Below are positions 15,463 to 23,296 of a DNA stretch of 45,272 nt, one piece after another. Every line of letters begins with the position of its first letter. Positions within the stretch are counted from its first letter, which is position 1. The stretch is from assembly GCF_030605225.1 (NCBI RefSeq), contig NZ_JAUWAV010000036.1:1-45272 (forward strand), written 5' to 3'. This DNA is from Geoalkalibacter sp. Lineage in GTDB: Bacteria > Desulfobacterota > Desulfuromonadia > Desulfuromonadales > Geoalkalibacteraceae. Position numbers and translations under genes: made by a program. The notes below the pieces were generated by a model. The model was not told where the DNA came from. It did not search any database and saw nothing but the letters and a program-made list of their open reading frames with translations.

Positions 15463-17871
15463 CTAGCGCCAGCGTAACGGATTGTGGTTTTTGCCGTGAC
15501 AGTTGATGGTGCAGTTATTGTTCACGTAGTTCATGCTGGCCAGAATGGTGGCCGCCGGGTTCTGTTCGAACTGTTTGGTGGTTAGATTGCCAAAATGGTT
15601 GATCGCCAGTTTGGTGGTGTCGTGGCAAGAGGTGCAGGCGAAGTTCCGATGCTTGCTGTGGCGGCCCGACGAGTAGTCGGAGTACACGGCCGTGCCCGCG
15701 GTATGGCACTTCTGGCATTCCGCGGCAACGCTGATGGTGCCGCCGGCCCAGGCGGGGGTCTGCACGCCGCCATGGCAGCTGATGTTGCTGCAGGTGCCGT
15801 TGGCGTTGAAGGTGGCCGCACGGCTGGCGCTCACGTCGAATTCGGCCACCACATCGACGCGGGTCCAATCATGGGCGGCCTGGTCATGGCAGAGGTTGCA
15901 GTTGCCGGCGATGCTCGCAATCGACAGATGGGCCGTATGCGCGCCGGAGGTATTCGTGGGCTTGGTGCCGTGACAAGCGGCGCAGTTGGTGTAATCCGGA
16001 GGTGTGACCGGGACCGGCGCCGGAGCGGGTGCCGGAGCGGGTGCCGGAGCGGGAGTGCCGAGATAGTTCGCGAGCATTCCGATCTCCTGGGCGCTCAGGG
16101 TCTGCCCTCCATGGGTTCCAGTGAATTTGGCGGCCAGTTTGCCGCCGTCGTCGGCGAGATCCATCAGGCCGTTGGTGATGCCGACGGTATGGCAACCGGC
16201 ACACTTGGCGCTGAACAGGGAGGCGCCGTCGGTCGGGGGCGGTGTCGGTGCGGGAGACGGAGACGGAGACGGTGCCGGAGACGGCACGCCGAAGGTGTCG
16301 GCGAATTCGGCCAGATTGGTGCGCTCCGTAGGCGTCGGATTTTTGCCCATGTGCGCGCTTTGCAGTTTGGTGAGGATGGCGCTGCCGCGGCCGGCCAGAT
16401 CAATGTTGCCGCTGGTGTCGAAAATGCCCAGGGCATGGCAGGCGGCGCAATCTTGCTGATAGACGGTTTGGCCGTCACGACTCTGCGGCGGGGCGGGGGG
16501 AGGCGGCGGAGCCGTCGGCAGGGCCTGGGCGAGGCTCTGAAGTTCCGCATCGGTCAACAGGATAGAGCCCATGCCTCCGAGGTTGCCGGCGATGGCGGCG
16601 CGAATCCCGACAAAAGAGCGGTCGCGGATGTCCGTGGTCGAAAGGCCGCCGTGGCAACCCTGACATTCAGCCGCATAGAGTTGCGCTCCCGTGGGAGGCG
16701 TCGCGGGATTGCCGCCGGCAGGTGGCGGATTGGGGATCGGAGGGCTGGAGCCCTGGGCATTCAGGTGCGCGGCCATCGCCGTCTGTTCCGCGGCGTTGAG
16801 GTTTTTGCCCATATGGCTGGAAGCGAACTTGGCGGCGATTTTGGCGCCGTCTCCGGCCAGATCCATGATGCTGCCGCCGCCGCTCAGGGAATGGCAGCCG
16901 GCGCAATGCTGGGCGAAGAGGGCCGAACCGTCGATTTGCGGACCGGGGGCGGGAATGTTGTTGCCGCCACCGGTGCGTCCCTGGTGAATTTCTCGCGCCA
17001 GGTTCGGCGCGTCGGCGAGCAACTCGGCGACGCTCTGCTCGATCAGGCCGGCGGGCAGGGTGGCATCATTACTCGCCAGTGCCTCCTGCACGCGGGCGAC
17101 CAGGGTGCGGTTGAGGCGCGCGGAGGTTTGAATGAGGTCGCCAAGGGTCAAGCCGCCCTCGATTTCGGCGGAAAGATTCTGGTAGAGAGCGGCATTGAGG
17201 GTTTGTTTGACGGCCTGCGCCATGTCGGCCAGGCGCAGACCGGCAAGGGCCTGGGCCTGCGGAGCGCCGCGGAAATCATAGTTGCCCGTCGCTTCCATGA
17301 ACGCATTGACAGCCATGTTGGCTTGCAGCAGGCGCAGTTGGGCGTCGCTGATGTTGCCGGTCAGATCCTCAAGACCTTCCATGGGGTCGGCGGTGAGGTC
17401 CGCGGTGCTTAGGCCGTTCAATCCCGCATCCTCAAGCAGGAAAATGACCTCGTCGCCGCTCATGCCGTTGGCGAGAAGCGTCGTCAGCGGCGATACGACG
17501 AGCACGGCGTCGTCATTCGCGGACACGCGGCGCTTGATCATGCCCGTATAGGGTGCACCCGCATGGTTGCCCTTGTTGCCCTGCTTAAGCCGCAGGGTCG
17601 ATCCGGGTTGCACCGGCTGGGCGAAGGTGAAACGCCCGGCGGCGTCGCTGAGGCTCGATTGGCGCTGCAGCAGAGTCGAGCCGTCGGCGGCGACCTCCTC
17701 GAACTGGGCGCCGACGATGTAGGGGTCGACGGCGATGCCGGTGGTACCGCCGGATGGGGTGGGTGCGAAGTCGTCGCTGCCTCCCGTGCCGCCGCAAGCG
17801 GCCAGGAACCCCAACAGCACAATGATCATCATCCTTGAAAAGTAAATGGGTAAACGATTGACTTTTCGCAA
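15463..17871 (-). CDS. Decaheme c-type cytochrome lipoprotein
   Basis: An 802-aa lipoprotein: lipobox LAAC with C26 after one hydrophobic segment, then a domain of about 270 residues without hemes. Four monoheme cytochrome c domains follow (CAGCH at 323, CQGCH at 403, CAACH at 475, CAGCH at 557), joined by proline/alanine linkers. The first three have a candidate distal Met (HMGKN, GGMG, HMGKN); in the fourth it is replaced (HGGQ). The C-terminal block has six more sites: CAACH 630, CNLCH 658, C-x4-CH 694, CQKCH 719, CTSCH 746 and C-x3-CH 787. C-x4-CH sites are characteristic of Geobacter multiheme cytochromes. Likely outer-membrane or periplasmic electron transfer. The start is TTG 17871, with AAAGGAG eight bases upstream. 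A sigma-54-like promoter precedes it. Confidence 0.9.
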   Translation of the reverse strand: MRKVNRLPIYFSRMMIIVLLGFLAACGGTGGSDDFAPTPSGGTTGIAVDPYIVGAQFEEVAADGSTLLQRQSSLSDAAGRFTFAQPVQPGSTLRLKQGNKGNHAGAPYTGMIKRRVSANDDAVLVVSPLTTLLANGMSGDEVIFLLEDAGLNGLSTADLTADPMEGLEDLTGNISDAQLRLLQANMAVNAFMEATGNYDFRGAPQAQALAGLRLADMAQAVKQTLNAALYQNLSAEIEGGLTLGDLIQTSARLNRTLVARVQEALASNDATLPAGLIEQSVAELLADAPNLAREIHQGRTGGGNNIPAPGPQIDGSALFAQHCAGCHSLSGGGSIMDLAGDGAKIAAKFASSHMGKNLNAAEQTAMAAHLNAQGSSPPIPNPPPAGGNPATPPTGAQLYAAECQGCHGGLSTTDIRDRSFVGIRAAIAGNLGGMGSILLTDAELQSLAQALPTAPPPPPAPPQSRDGQTVYQQDCAACHALGIFDTSGNIDLAGRGSAILTKLQSAHMGKNPTPTERTNLAEFADTFGVPSPAPSPSPSPAPTPPPTDGASLFSAKCAGCHTVGITNGLMDLADDGGKLAAKFTGTHGGQTLSAQEIGMLANYLGTPAPAPAPAPAPAPVPVTPPDYTNCAACHGTKPTNTSGAHTAHLSIASIAGNCNLCHDQAAHDWTRVDVVAEFDVSASRAATFNANGTCSNISCHGGVQTPAWAGGTISVAAECQKCHTAGTAVYSDYSSGRHSKHRNFACTSCHDTTKLAINHFGNLTTKQFEQNPAATILASMNYVNNNCTINCHGKNHNPLRWR
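16019..16054. repeat. Tandem 12-mer repeat coding for a Pro-Ala linker
   Basis: Three nearly identical copies of GCCGGAGCGGGT encode the PAPAPAPA linker between the fourth and fifth heme groups of the decaheme lipoprotein. A second array of three GGAGAC hexamers at 16254-16271 encodes a Pro-Ser linker between the third and fourth hemes. Confidence 0.85.
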
Positions 17872-18175
17872 GGTTGCAGCTCCTTTGAAAGGTATTGCGT
17901 GAGGTTTTTTCCGACGTCGGCCGGCGCATCCTCGACAGGTGCGCCGAAATCACCCTCAGCAAGATGTTTGCCAATTGTGGCACAAGATGGTTGGGCGGAT
18001 AAAAAGCTGAGTGAATCTGTGGGGATGGCGGATAAGGAAAAAAGCTGTTCGGGGATCGGAGGCTCGGCAGCGGGGGACAAGGGCAGGGCAGGGGTCGTAG
18101 ATCGGCGACAATGCGAACAATTTTTGTTCGGCGGGCGTCAAAAGACCGATCGGGCCTTTTTGGTGGTTTTTTCTG
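17872..18175. other. Intergenic region between the decaheme lipoprotein gene and tRNA-Leu
   Basis: No plausible gene. It holds the sigma-54-like element of the cytochrome gene (17958-17973) and, at 18114-18130, a palindrome CGAACAA-TTT-TTGTTCG of unknown role. The tRNA-Leu promoter follows at 18176. Confidence 0.5.
17958..17973 (-). promoter_or_regulatory. Sigma-54-type -24/-12 element of the decaheme lipoprotein
   Basis: TGGCAAACATCTTGCT on the minus strand has the GG and GC doublets at the required 10-base separation and differs from the consensus TGGCAC-N5-TTGCW at one core position. Transcription would start near 17948, about 76 bases before the TTG start codon. RpoN regulation is inferred from the element alone; no upstream activator site was identified. 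Confidence 0.5.
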
Positions 18176-18204
18176 TTGCAATCCTCGAGGTCATTTGATA
18201 TAAA
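18176..18204 (+). promoter_or_regulatory. Promoter of tRNA-Leu
   Basis: TTGCAA (18176-18181) and TATAAA (18199-18204) are spaced by 17 bases and end 12 bases before the tRNA 5' end. Confidence 0.7.
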
Positions 18205-18216
18205 ACCCCTCGCTTC

Positions 18217-18303
18217 GCCGAAGTGGTGGAATTGGTAGACACGCTAGGTTCAGGGTCTAGTGACCGTAGGGTCGTGGGAGTTCGAGTCTCCCCTTCGGCA
18301 CCA
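18217..18303 (+). tRNA. tRNA-Leu (CAG)
   Basis: An 87-base class II tRNA with acceptor pair GCCGAAG/CTTCGGC, a long variable arm, T-loop GTTCGAGTC and encoded ACCA end. The anticodon loop TTCAGGG gives anticodon CAG. Its 3' end lies next to the first phage gene, so it is the probable integration target. Confidence 0.97.
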
Positions 18304-18312
18304 AGAAAAAAC

Positions 18313-18344
18313 AAGGGGTTAGCGACGATTCGCTAACCCCTTTG
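18313..18344 (+). terminator. Terminator of tRNA-Leu
   Basis: AAGGGGTTAGCGA, a CGAT loop and TCGCTAACCCCTT form a 13-bp stem followed by TTG; the U-run is short. Confidence 0.75.
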
Positions 18345-18399
18345 ACTTTGTCCGGTTGTCCACATTTGACCACATTTGACCATGCTTTTAGATGCCTGG
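18345..18399. other. Host/prophage junction with a tandem decamer (candidate att region)
   Basis: This 55-base strip separates the tRNA-Leu terminator from the stop codon of the last phage gene. It contains CACATTTGAC twice in direct tandem (18361-18380). Phage-type genes begin immediately after it and all run toward it. An attachment core is likely here or in the tRNA 3' end, but the partner att copy is outside the window, so this cannot be confirmed. Confidence 0.35.
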
Positions 18400-20841
18400 T
18401 CAGACAACTCCGATCGTTGCCGGCGTGACCGGAGCGCCGACCAGGGCAGACGGGTCGGCGTCCGACATGCGCACCCACCGCGAATCCGAATGCCAAAATC
18501 TATATTGCGAGTCCCAGCGCTTGTGGCCGGCACTGATGGATCGGTTTTTGTTTTTTGGATGTGGATATGCCCGTCCTTGCAAATTGTCCATGTAGATCGG
18601 GACCCAGTTGATCTGCCACCCAAGAAACGCGGAGGGCTGTCCCGGCATGTAAACGACCCCATTCAGCGCAGGGGCGAAATGCCATCCTGGATCTGGCCAG
18701 GACAAATTTTTCAGCTCGGAGAGGAATTGCTCAACGCCGGAAGACACTCCAAGGCTTGTAGTGTTTTTCCACGGGAAGCGGTTTCTTTTCCCAGACAGAT
18801 CCAGAAGCGACAAAACCTCTTCATTCCCCCATGAATTAACCCATCGGATCTGTTCGCTCGTCGCGCCATTTTCCGGGAGGTACTGGTTGGTGGTTACCTG
18901 TAATGTCGCATGATCCCATTCGGCAAGATATGTGCCCACATGCTCATGCTTTAAAGAAAAAAAACAAGCAGAAAGAGATTTTGTTCTGCAGTCAATCATA
19001 GAAAAGTTTATTGAATAATAATCTTCATATGGGTTGCTTGTTGATTCAACGCGAATGTCAACCAAACCACCACCCATCCATGGAGGTAAAAGGCTTGGTT
19101 TTCTTTTCAAAAGTTGGTCTATATGGTCAAACGTCATATTTTTAGAAAAGATTCTGTCTCCATCAACATCAAAATACATGATGCCGTTTCCCCAACAGGT
19201 AAAATGTTCAAACGTATCTTCTCCGCTTCTTGTTCTTAACGCGGTCGCATTGTGTTCAAATTCAAAATTTAAAAAACTTTCAACTTCTCTTTCTCCGTCG
19301 TATTCAATAAACTTGTGGATAAATTTAGCTTGTTTATTCCAGCTTCCGCTGTCATTGCTTGATACAACTTCGGTTTTTGTGCCGACGGTTCCCCAAACTT
19401 CCCCTTCCGTGATTGTCACGGTTTCTGTTTGCGGATTAATTGTGGCGCGGTAATAATTGTAAGTCTCTCCGACTCGTCGCTTTGCAATCGCCTTGGTTCC
19501 ACTCTCTGAAAAAATCCACGGTGTCGTATTGCGTCCGGACGTGACTTTTTCCCCGCCCCAGTAGCGCACATGTCCTATTCGCAAATCCAACGTGTTGGAG
19601 AGATCGGCGAATAGAAACATCTCGTAGAGATCGGCCCCTGCGTTCTGCCAATAGTAGGGCTGCACGACGATGACGATCTTTTCCCCGGCGATTGCCGCCC
19701 CGAGAACGCTATATTCCGGAGGGAGAACGACGAACGGCTTACCGTCCTTGAAAATCGTGCGGCCATGTCCGAACACGGCTTGGTCGAAGTAGCGGTTCTC
19801 CCCCCCCCACGACAAGACCAGGCCGTTCGGGCCTTGCCAGTCGATATTGCCGTATTGTGGTGTGAACGTCGGGATCTTTACCAGGTAGTTGCCGTTTTCC
19901 GCGATGTCGACGACCTTCATCCCCTGCGCGGAAAAGACAAACCCGCTCAGGCGTTGTTCGCAGGGCATGGGGTTGTCGAGGAATCCAATCACCCGCGGTG
20001 CCGAAAAATTTTGTTGAACGAATTCCACAACAACCCTATCGCCAACAGAAAATGCCTCGCCATTGCAATCCAGATAGAGGATGGGGACATTTTGCAACAC
20101 CGTTCCCTGGTTGACGTTCAATCCCTGGTGTGTGGCCGTGAGATGAAAAATTTGTACGGTGCAGGTATCTCCGTCCAGAGAGGAAATGATCCCCGCGCGG
20201 TATCTCGGCCGCCATTTTTCCCACCCGGGCAAAAGGGCGTAATTGTAGAAGGCAGCCGCAGGCGTGGAACTCGCCGTCGGCTGCATCTGCCCGTCTCGCT
20301 CCGGAGAGTGGCCCGCCTGCGTGCCCTCCACACCTGCCGGGCGAATGATGACATGGCCCGGCTCTCCTCCAATCTCGATAGTCCCTACAGTTCCTGTCAC
20401 CCCCTCGTTCAGGTCGGCACACCACACTTCCCGAATGGGATCTTCTCCAATCTGGCCCTCCAGATAAGCAATCCGCGCCCCATTCGCCGCCTGGCGTATC
20501 AACGCGACCCGTCTGACGTTCTGAATGCGGGCCACCTCACGGGCGGCGGCGGCAAACGCTGTCTGTCGCTGCTTCACCGAGGCCGCCGCAATCTCGCGTT
20601 GGGCGGATTCGGTCCCCACCTGGGCGAGAGTATCCACCGCATCATCCAGAGCCGCGCCCGCTTGCTCCGCCACGCCTTGGGCCACGGCCAACTCAGCATC
20701 CAACTCGGGAAGTCTCTGCGCCAGAGCCTGATTTTCTTCCATCAGTCGTGCAATTTCTGCCTGCGCCCGCTCCCGGTCGCGCTCGATCCGCACCAGATAG
20801 CGTCCATCCTGGCCCCCGTCGAGAATCGTTGCCTTGCCCAT
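18400..20841 (-). CDS. Putative phage tail-tip/fibre protein
   Basis: An 813-aa protein at the end of the phage late operon. Residues about 15-110 are rich in heptad-like Ala, Glu, Gln and Arg and should form a long coiled coil (IERDRERAQAEIARLMEENQALAQ and onward). A middle section (about 210-300) has small beta-domain character (YRAGIISSLDGDTCTVQIF, VGDRVVVEFVQQN), resembling an OB-fold spike region. The rest, about residues 330-813, I do not recognise. DNA for residues about 450-650 (18900-19480) is clearly A+T-richer than its surroundings, suggesting a swapped host-recognition segment. Position after tape measure and hub genes supports a tail-tip or fibre role. Its ATG directly follows the stop of the propeller protein gene. 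Confidence 0.65.
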   Translation of the reverse strand: MGKATILDGGQDGRYLVRIERDRERAQAEIARLMEENQALAQRLPELDAELAVAQGVAEQAGAALDDAVDTLAQVGTESAQREIAAASVKQRQTAFAAAAREVARIQNVRRVALIRQAANGARIAYLEGQIGEDPIREVWCADLNEGVTGTVGTIEIGGEPGHVIIRPAGVEGTQAGHSPERDGQMQPTASSTPAAAFYNYALLPGWEKWRPRYRAGIISSLDGDTCTVQIFHLTATHQGLNVNQGTVLQNVPILYLDCNGEAFSVGDRVVVEFVQQNFSAPRVIGFLDNPMPCEQRLSGFVFSAQGMKVVDIAENGNYLVKIPTFTPQYGNIDWQGPNGLVLSWGGENRYFDQAVFGHGRTIFKDGKPFVVLPPEYSVLGAAIAGEKIVIVVQPYYWQNAGADLYEMFLFADLSNTLDLRIGHVRYWGGEKVTSGRNTTPWIFSESGTKAIAKRRVGETYNYYRATINPQTETVTITEGEVWGTVGTKTEVVSSNDSGSWNKQAKFIHKFIEYDGEREVESFLNFEFEHNATALRTRSGEDTFEHFTCWGNGIMYFDVDGDRIFSKNMTFDHIDQLLKRKPSLLPPWMGGGLVDIRVESTSNPYEDYYSINFSMIDCRTKSLSACFFSLKHEHVGTYLAEWDHATLQVTTNQYLPENGATSEQIRWVNSWGNEEVLSLLDLSGKRNRFPWKNTTSLGVSSGVEQFLSELKNLSWPDPGWHFAPALNGVVYMPGQPSAFLGWQINWVPIYMDNLQGRAYPHPKNKNRSISAGHKRWDSQYRFWHSDSRWVRMSDADPSALVGAPVTPATIGVV

Positions 20842-22506
20842 TCAGGCCTCCGCGATTTCCATGAATACCTGGTTCGCATTCACGACGTAGGTGATCATCC
20901 CGACCACCACCTGCTCGCCAAACTGCGGAACCGCAGCCAGGTCTCCCGGCCGCAAGAACGTATCCGCCATGCAACGATATCTCCTTTTGCCGGTCCCGCC
21001 CGCCCGGTAGGAAACGCCGGTCAGTGTTCTCTGGCGCTGCCCGCCGCCGGAAATTGTGCCATGACCGGAAAGATTGATCGACTGCGATTGGGCGCCGCGC
21101 TGATCGTCGATCAATCCAATCTTTGCGGTTAGAAGTTCTTCGAGAAACTCCTGGCCGCCCGGCATGCGCGCACCGCCGTAGAGCCGCATGTGCCCATGAG
21201 CTCTTTCCGCGATCAGTTCACCCCATCTCGGCGCGTCCGGCACGGTCGCCTGAAGATAGCTTTGCGCGCCCATCCGTAGACGGGTTTGAAAACTGCTGAT
21301 AGGTACCTGCACCGTCGCTCTGCCTTCTGCGACCAATTCCAGGATATAGATCGGAGCGTGCGGAATATCCCTTGCCAGCGGTGACCAGTCGAACGCCGCC
21401 TGGAATGCGCCTGTCGCAACGGGTGTGTGCGCGGCGATCTGCAAACCGAAAGAGGTGTGCCACAACGCCATGGCCATCTCCGGGGCACTGAGCACTCCAT
21501 CGATGGTGGCCGTCACGCCGGAAACCGCCGCATCCGGCGTGACGGTCAAGATATCCGTTGCGCTGTAGGGGCACCCGTAAAGATCACCCTGCGGCGAGAC
21601 CGCGAACCCCTGCCATTTAATCGTTCCGGTCAGATCCGCGCCGAGGGTTTCCCGCGTGGCGGTTTCCGTTGCCGGGTCGATAATCAGAATGTTGGTCGAC
21701 GACATCGGCGCGCAATAAATTTTCCCGTCGCGCGCCGCAACCCCTTCGGCCCATTTCGTGCCTCCCGCCAGATCCGCGCCCAAGGTGCTGCGAGAAGCGG
21801 TGTTCGTCGCCGGATCGATGATCAGGAGATTTGTCGCGTTTTCCGGGACGGCGTAAATTTTGCCGTTGCTCCCCTGGATACCCCCATTCCACATCCCCCC
21901 GCCGCCGACGATGCTCGCACCCAAATTTGATCGTGTCGCCGTTCCCGCCGCCGGATCAATGACCAGGATATTTGCTGAATCGTAGGGGATGCCGTAAATC
22001 TTGCCGTTGCTGGCTCTGACACCGCCCGCCCACTTGCCCGTGCCGGACAGGCTTGCACCCATCGCCGACCTGGCCGCGGTTCCGGCGACCGGATCGATAA
22101 TCAAGATCAGCTCTGAGTTGTGCGGGATGCAATAAATCAGTCCGTTTTGACCGACCGCCGCGCCAATCCATTTTGACGCGCTGATCGGCACCTGCCCGGC
22201 AAAGTTGTTGCGCGTCGCCGTACCCGCGACCGGATCGATGATGAGCACATCGTCTGCCGCGTAGGGCACGCCGTAAATTTTACCGTCCGGCGCGGCGACA
22301 CACCCCCACCACTTGAACCCGGAACCGGACAGATCGGCTCCCATGGTGGTCCGCGTCGCCGTTCCCGCCACCGGATCAATGATCAGGATGTCCGCAGCCA
22401 GGCCGGGCATGCAATAGATCTTGCCGTCCGCGCCGGTGGCGGAGCCCGTCCACTTGCCGCCGCCGGTCAGGTCCGCGCCAAGTGCGGAACGTTGCGCGCT
22501 CGCCAC
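20842..22506 (-). CDS. Phage tail-tip protein with N-terminal seven-repeat beta-propeller
   Basis: A 554-aa protein. Residues 1 to about 330 are seven tandem repeats of 46-50 residues, each reading roughly K-W-x-G-x4-x-DGKIY-x-x-P-x5-LIIDP-x-x-x-TATR-x-x-LGADL. Seven such beta-sheet units predict a seven-bladed propeller. The last blade is degenerate (LTVTPDAAVSG). Residues about 340-554 form a different domain (ATIDGVLSAPEMAMALWHTSFG, IYILELVAEGRATVQVPISSFQTRLR, TFLRPGDLAAVPQFGEQVVVGMITYVVN) that looks like a tail hub/baseplate component. The start is GTG 22506, five bases after the stop of the upstream gene, with GGAG upstream. The propeller may bind host glycans, but this is inference. Confidence 0.72.
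   Translation of the reverse strand: MASAQRSALGADLTGGGKWTGSATGADGKIYCMPGLAADILIIDPVAGTATRTTMGADLSGSGFKWWGCVAAPDGKIYGVPYAADDVLIIDPVAGTATRNNFAGQVPISASKWIGAAVGQNGLIYCIPHNSELILIIDPVAGTAARSAMGASLSGTGKWAGGVRASNGKIYGIPYDSANILVIDPAAGTATRSNLGASIVGGGGMWNGGIQGSNGKIYAVPENATNLLIIDPATNTASRSTLGADLAGGTKWAEGVAARDGKIYCAPMSSTNILIIDPATETATRETLGADLTGTIKWQGFAVSPQGDLYGCPYSATDILTVTPDAAVSGVTATIDGVLSAPEMAMALWHTSFGLQIAAHTPVATGAFQAAFDWSPLARDIPHAPIYILELVAEGRATVQVPISSFQTRLRMGAQSYLQATVPDAPRWGELIAERAHGHMRLYGGARMPGGQEFLEELLTAKIGLIDDQRGAQSQSINLSGHGTISGGGQRQRTLTGVSYRAGGTGKRRYRCMADTFLRPGDLAAVPQFGEQVVVGMITYVVNANQVFMEIAEA
21516..22506 (-). repeat. Seven tandem ~141-bp repeats coding for propeller blades
   Basis: The coding DNA for the propeller repeats every 138-150 bases; the phrases GGATCGATAATCA and CCGTAAATTTTGCCG (plus-strand reading, with variants) recur in each unit. 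Divergence between copies is moderate, so the array is not fresh but could still recombine. Confidence 0.8.
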
Positions 22507-22509
22507 GGG

Positions 22510-22938
22510 TTAGGCTCCGCCTTCGGTGATGACTTGCGTGCCCTCAGCGCCGATCGATCCGCCCGCGACGATTTGCAATGTGCTCAGGATGATGTCGCCG
22601 CCACCGCCGGCCGCCGAAACGTTCGCATCCATGATCGTTGCGCCGTATCCGTTATAAAATCGGCCCCACAACGGCAGATCCTGCCCAAGGTCGACCGTAT
22701 GGTTTGCTGATGGATCTCCGGCGATCGGAGCGAAGACGAGGGTGCCGGCGACGACGTTTCCGCAGGGCTTGGAAAACGTTAGTGTCGCAATTTCGATTTG
22801 ACTCGTGATCGATGCACCGGTCGCCGGCCGCGGCGCTGTAAAAATCTTCAATGTCCCCGGAGCAGGCGCATCGTCAAGCGCCGCGCGAATCGCCTCCAGG
22901 CGTGCATTGCGCACATCTAGCACCAGAGTAATGCCCAT
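22510..22938 (-). CDS. Phage tail-associated protein, function unknown
   Basis: A 142-aa protein lying between tape measure and tail-tip genes. The N-terminus (ITLVLDVRNARLEAIRAALDDAPAPGTLKIFTAPRPATG) is followed by beta-rich sequence ending in glycine-rich segments (AAGGGGDIILSTLQIVAGGSIG). I recognise no catalytic motif. Similar small beta-rich proteins at this place in siphovirus genomes are minor tail or distal-tail components, which is the likely role here. It starts one base after the stop of the preceding gene and ends just ahead of the propeller gene, indicating translational coupling. Confidence 0.6.
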   Translation of the reverse strand: MGITLVLDVRNARLEAIRAALDDAPAPGTLKIFTAPRPATGASITSQIEIATLTFSKPCGNVVAGTLVFAPIAGDPSANHTVDLGQDLPLWGRFYNGYGATIMDANVSAAGGGGDIILSTLQIVAGGSIGAEGTQVITEGGA

Positions 22939-22939
22939 A

Positions 22940-23287
22940 TCACGAAATCCTTTCCGTCACGAGAAACAATAACTCCAACTCTCCAGGGCGCACTCTCATG
23001 GACTGGACCGCCCCACGGTAACACCCATCCTCCGTCGAGCAGATCAGCAGGGGATAGGTGCGCATCAAATATTCCGCTTTGGCGATCGCGCCTTGATCAG
23101 GGTTACGTTCGGCGATCTGGAACGTCCTGTCCGCGTCAGAAAATCCCAGATCCGTCACCGCCGCTCCGCCATCGAGCGTCGCGATTCGGCTCACCCGCCG
23201 TGCGCCGCCGCGCACATTGCTCAATCGCGATCGCGCCAAGAGCAGCGATCCGTCAAGATCAAACGTCGGCGCTGAAATGTGAATCAT
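22940..23287 (-). CDS. Phage tail-associated protein, function unknown
   Basis: A 115-aa protein directly after the tape measure gene in transcription order, the usual place of a distal-tail or tail-tip adaptor. Sequence is beta-strand-like (MIHISAPTFDLDGSLLLARSRLSNV, FQIAERNPDQGAIAKAEYLMRTYPLLICSTEDGCYRGAVQSMRV, ELELLFLVTERIS). No known motif seen. ATG at 23287 follows the tape measure stop by 9 bases with GGAGGG upstream. Confidence 0.6.
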   Translation of the reverse strand: MIHISAPTFDLDGSLLLARSRLSNVRGGARRVSRIATLDGGAAVTDLGFSDADRTFQIAERNPDQGAIAKAEYLMRTYPLLICSTEDGCYRGAVQSMRVRPGELELLFLVTERIS

Positions 23288-23296
23288 CGGCCCTCC

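Noticed and set aside
16254-16271. GGAGAC repeats as a CRISPR or regulatory array
   Set aside because: Too short and in frame with the Pro-Ser linker of the cytochrome; no spacers.
15595-17412. A 605-codon plus-strand open frame opposite the decaheme cytochrome
   Set aside because: Third-position G+C creates long antisense frames; its translation is Arg/Gly/Ala-rich without a motif, while the minus strand holds ten heme sites.
18333-18662. Minus-strand frame ending in an integrase-like tail near tRNA-Leu as an integrase gene
   Set aside because: Only the last residues resemble integrase C-termini; there is no catalytic Arg/His/Tyr domain and the frame lies within the tail-tip gene in another phase.
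21516-22506. The ~141-bp repeats as a CRISPR-like or mobile repeat array
   Set aside because: The repeats are coding, in frame, with protein-level conservation of blade motifs; no spacer structure.
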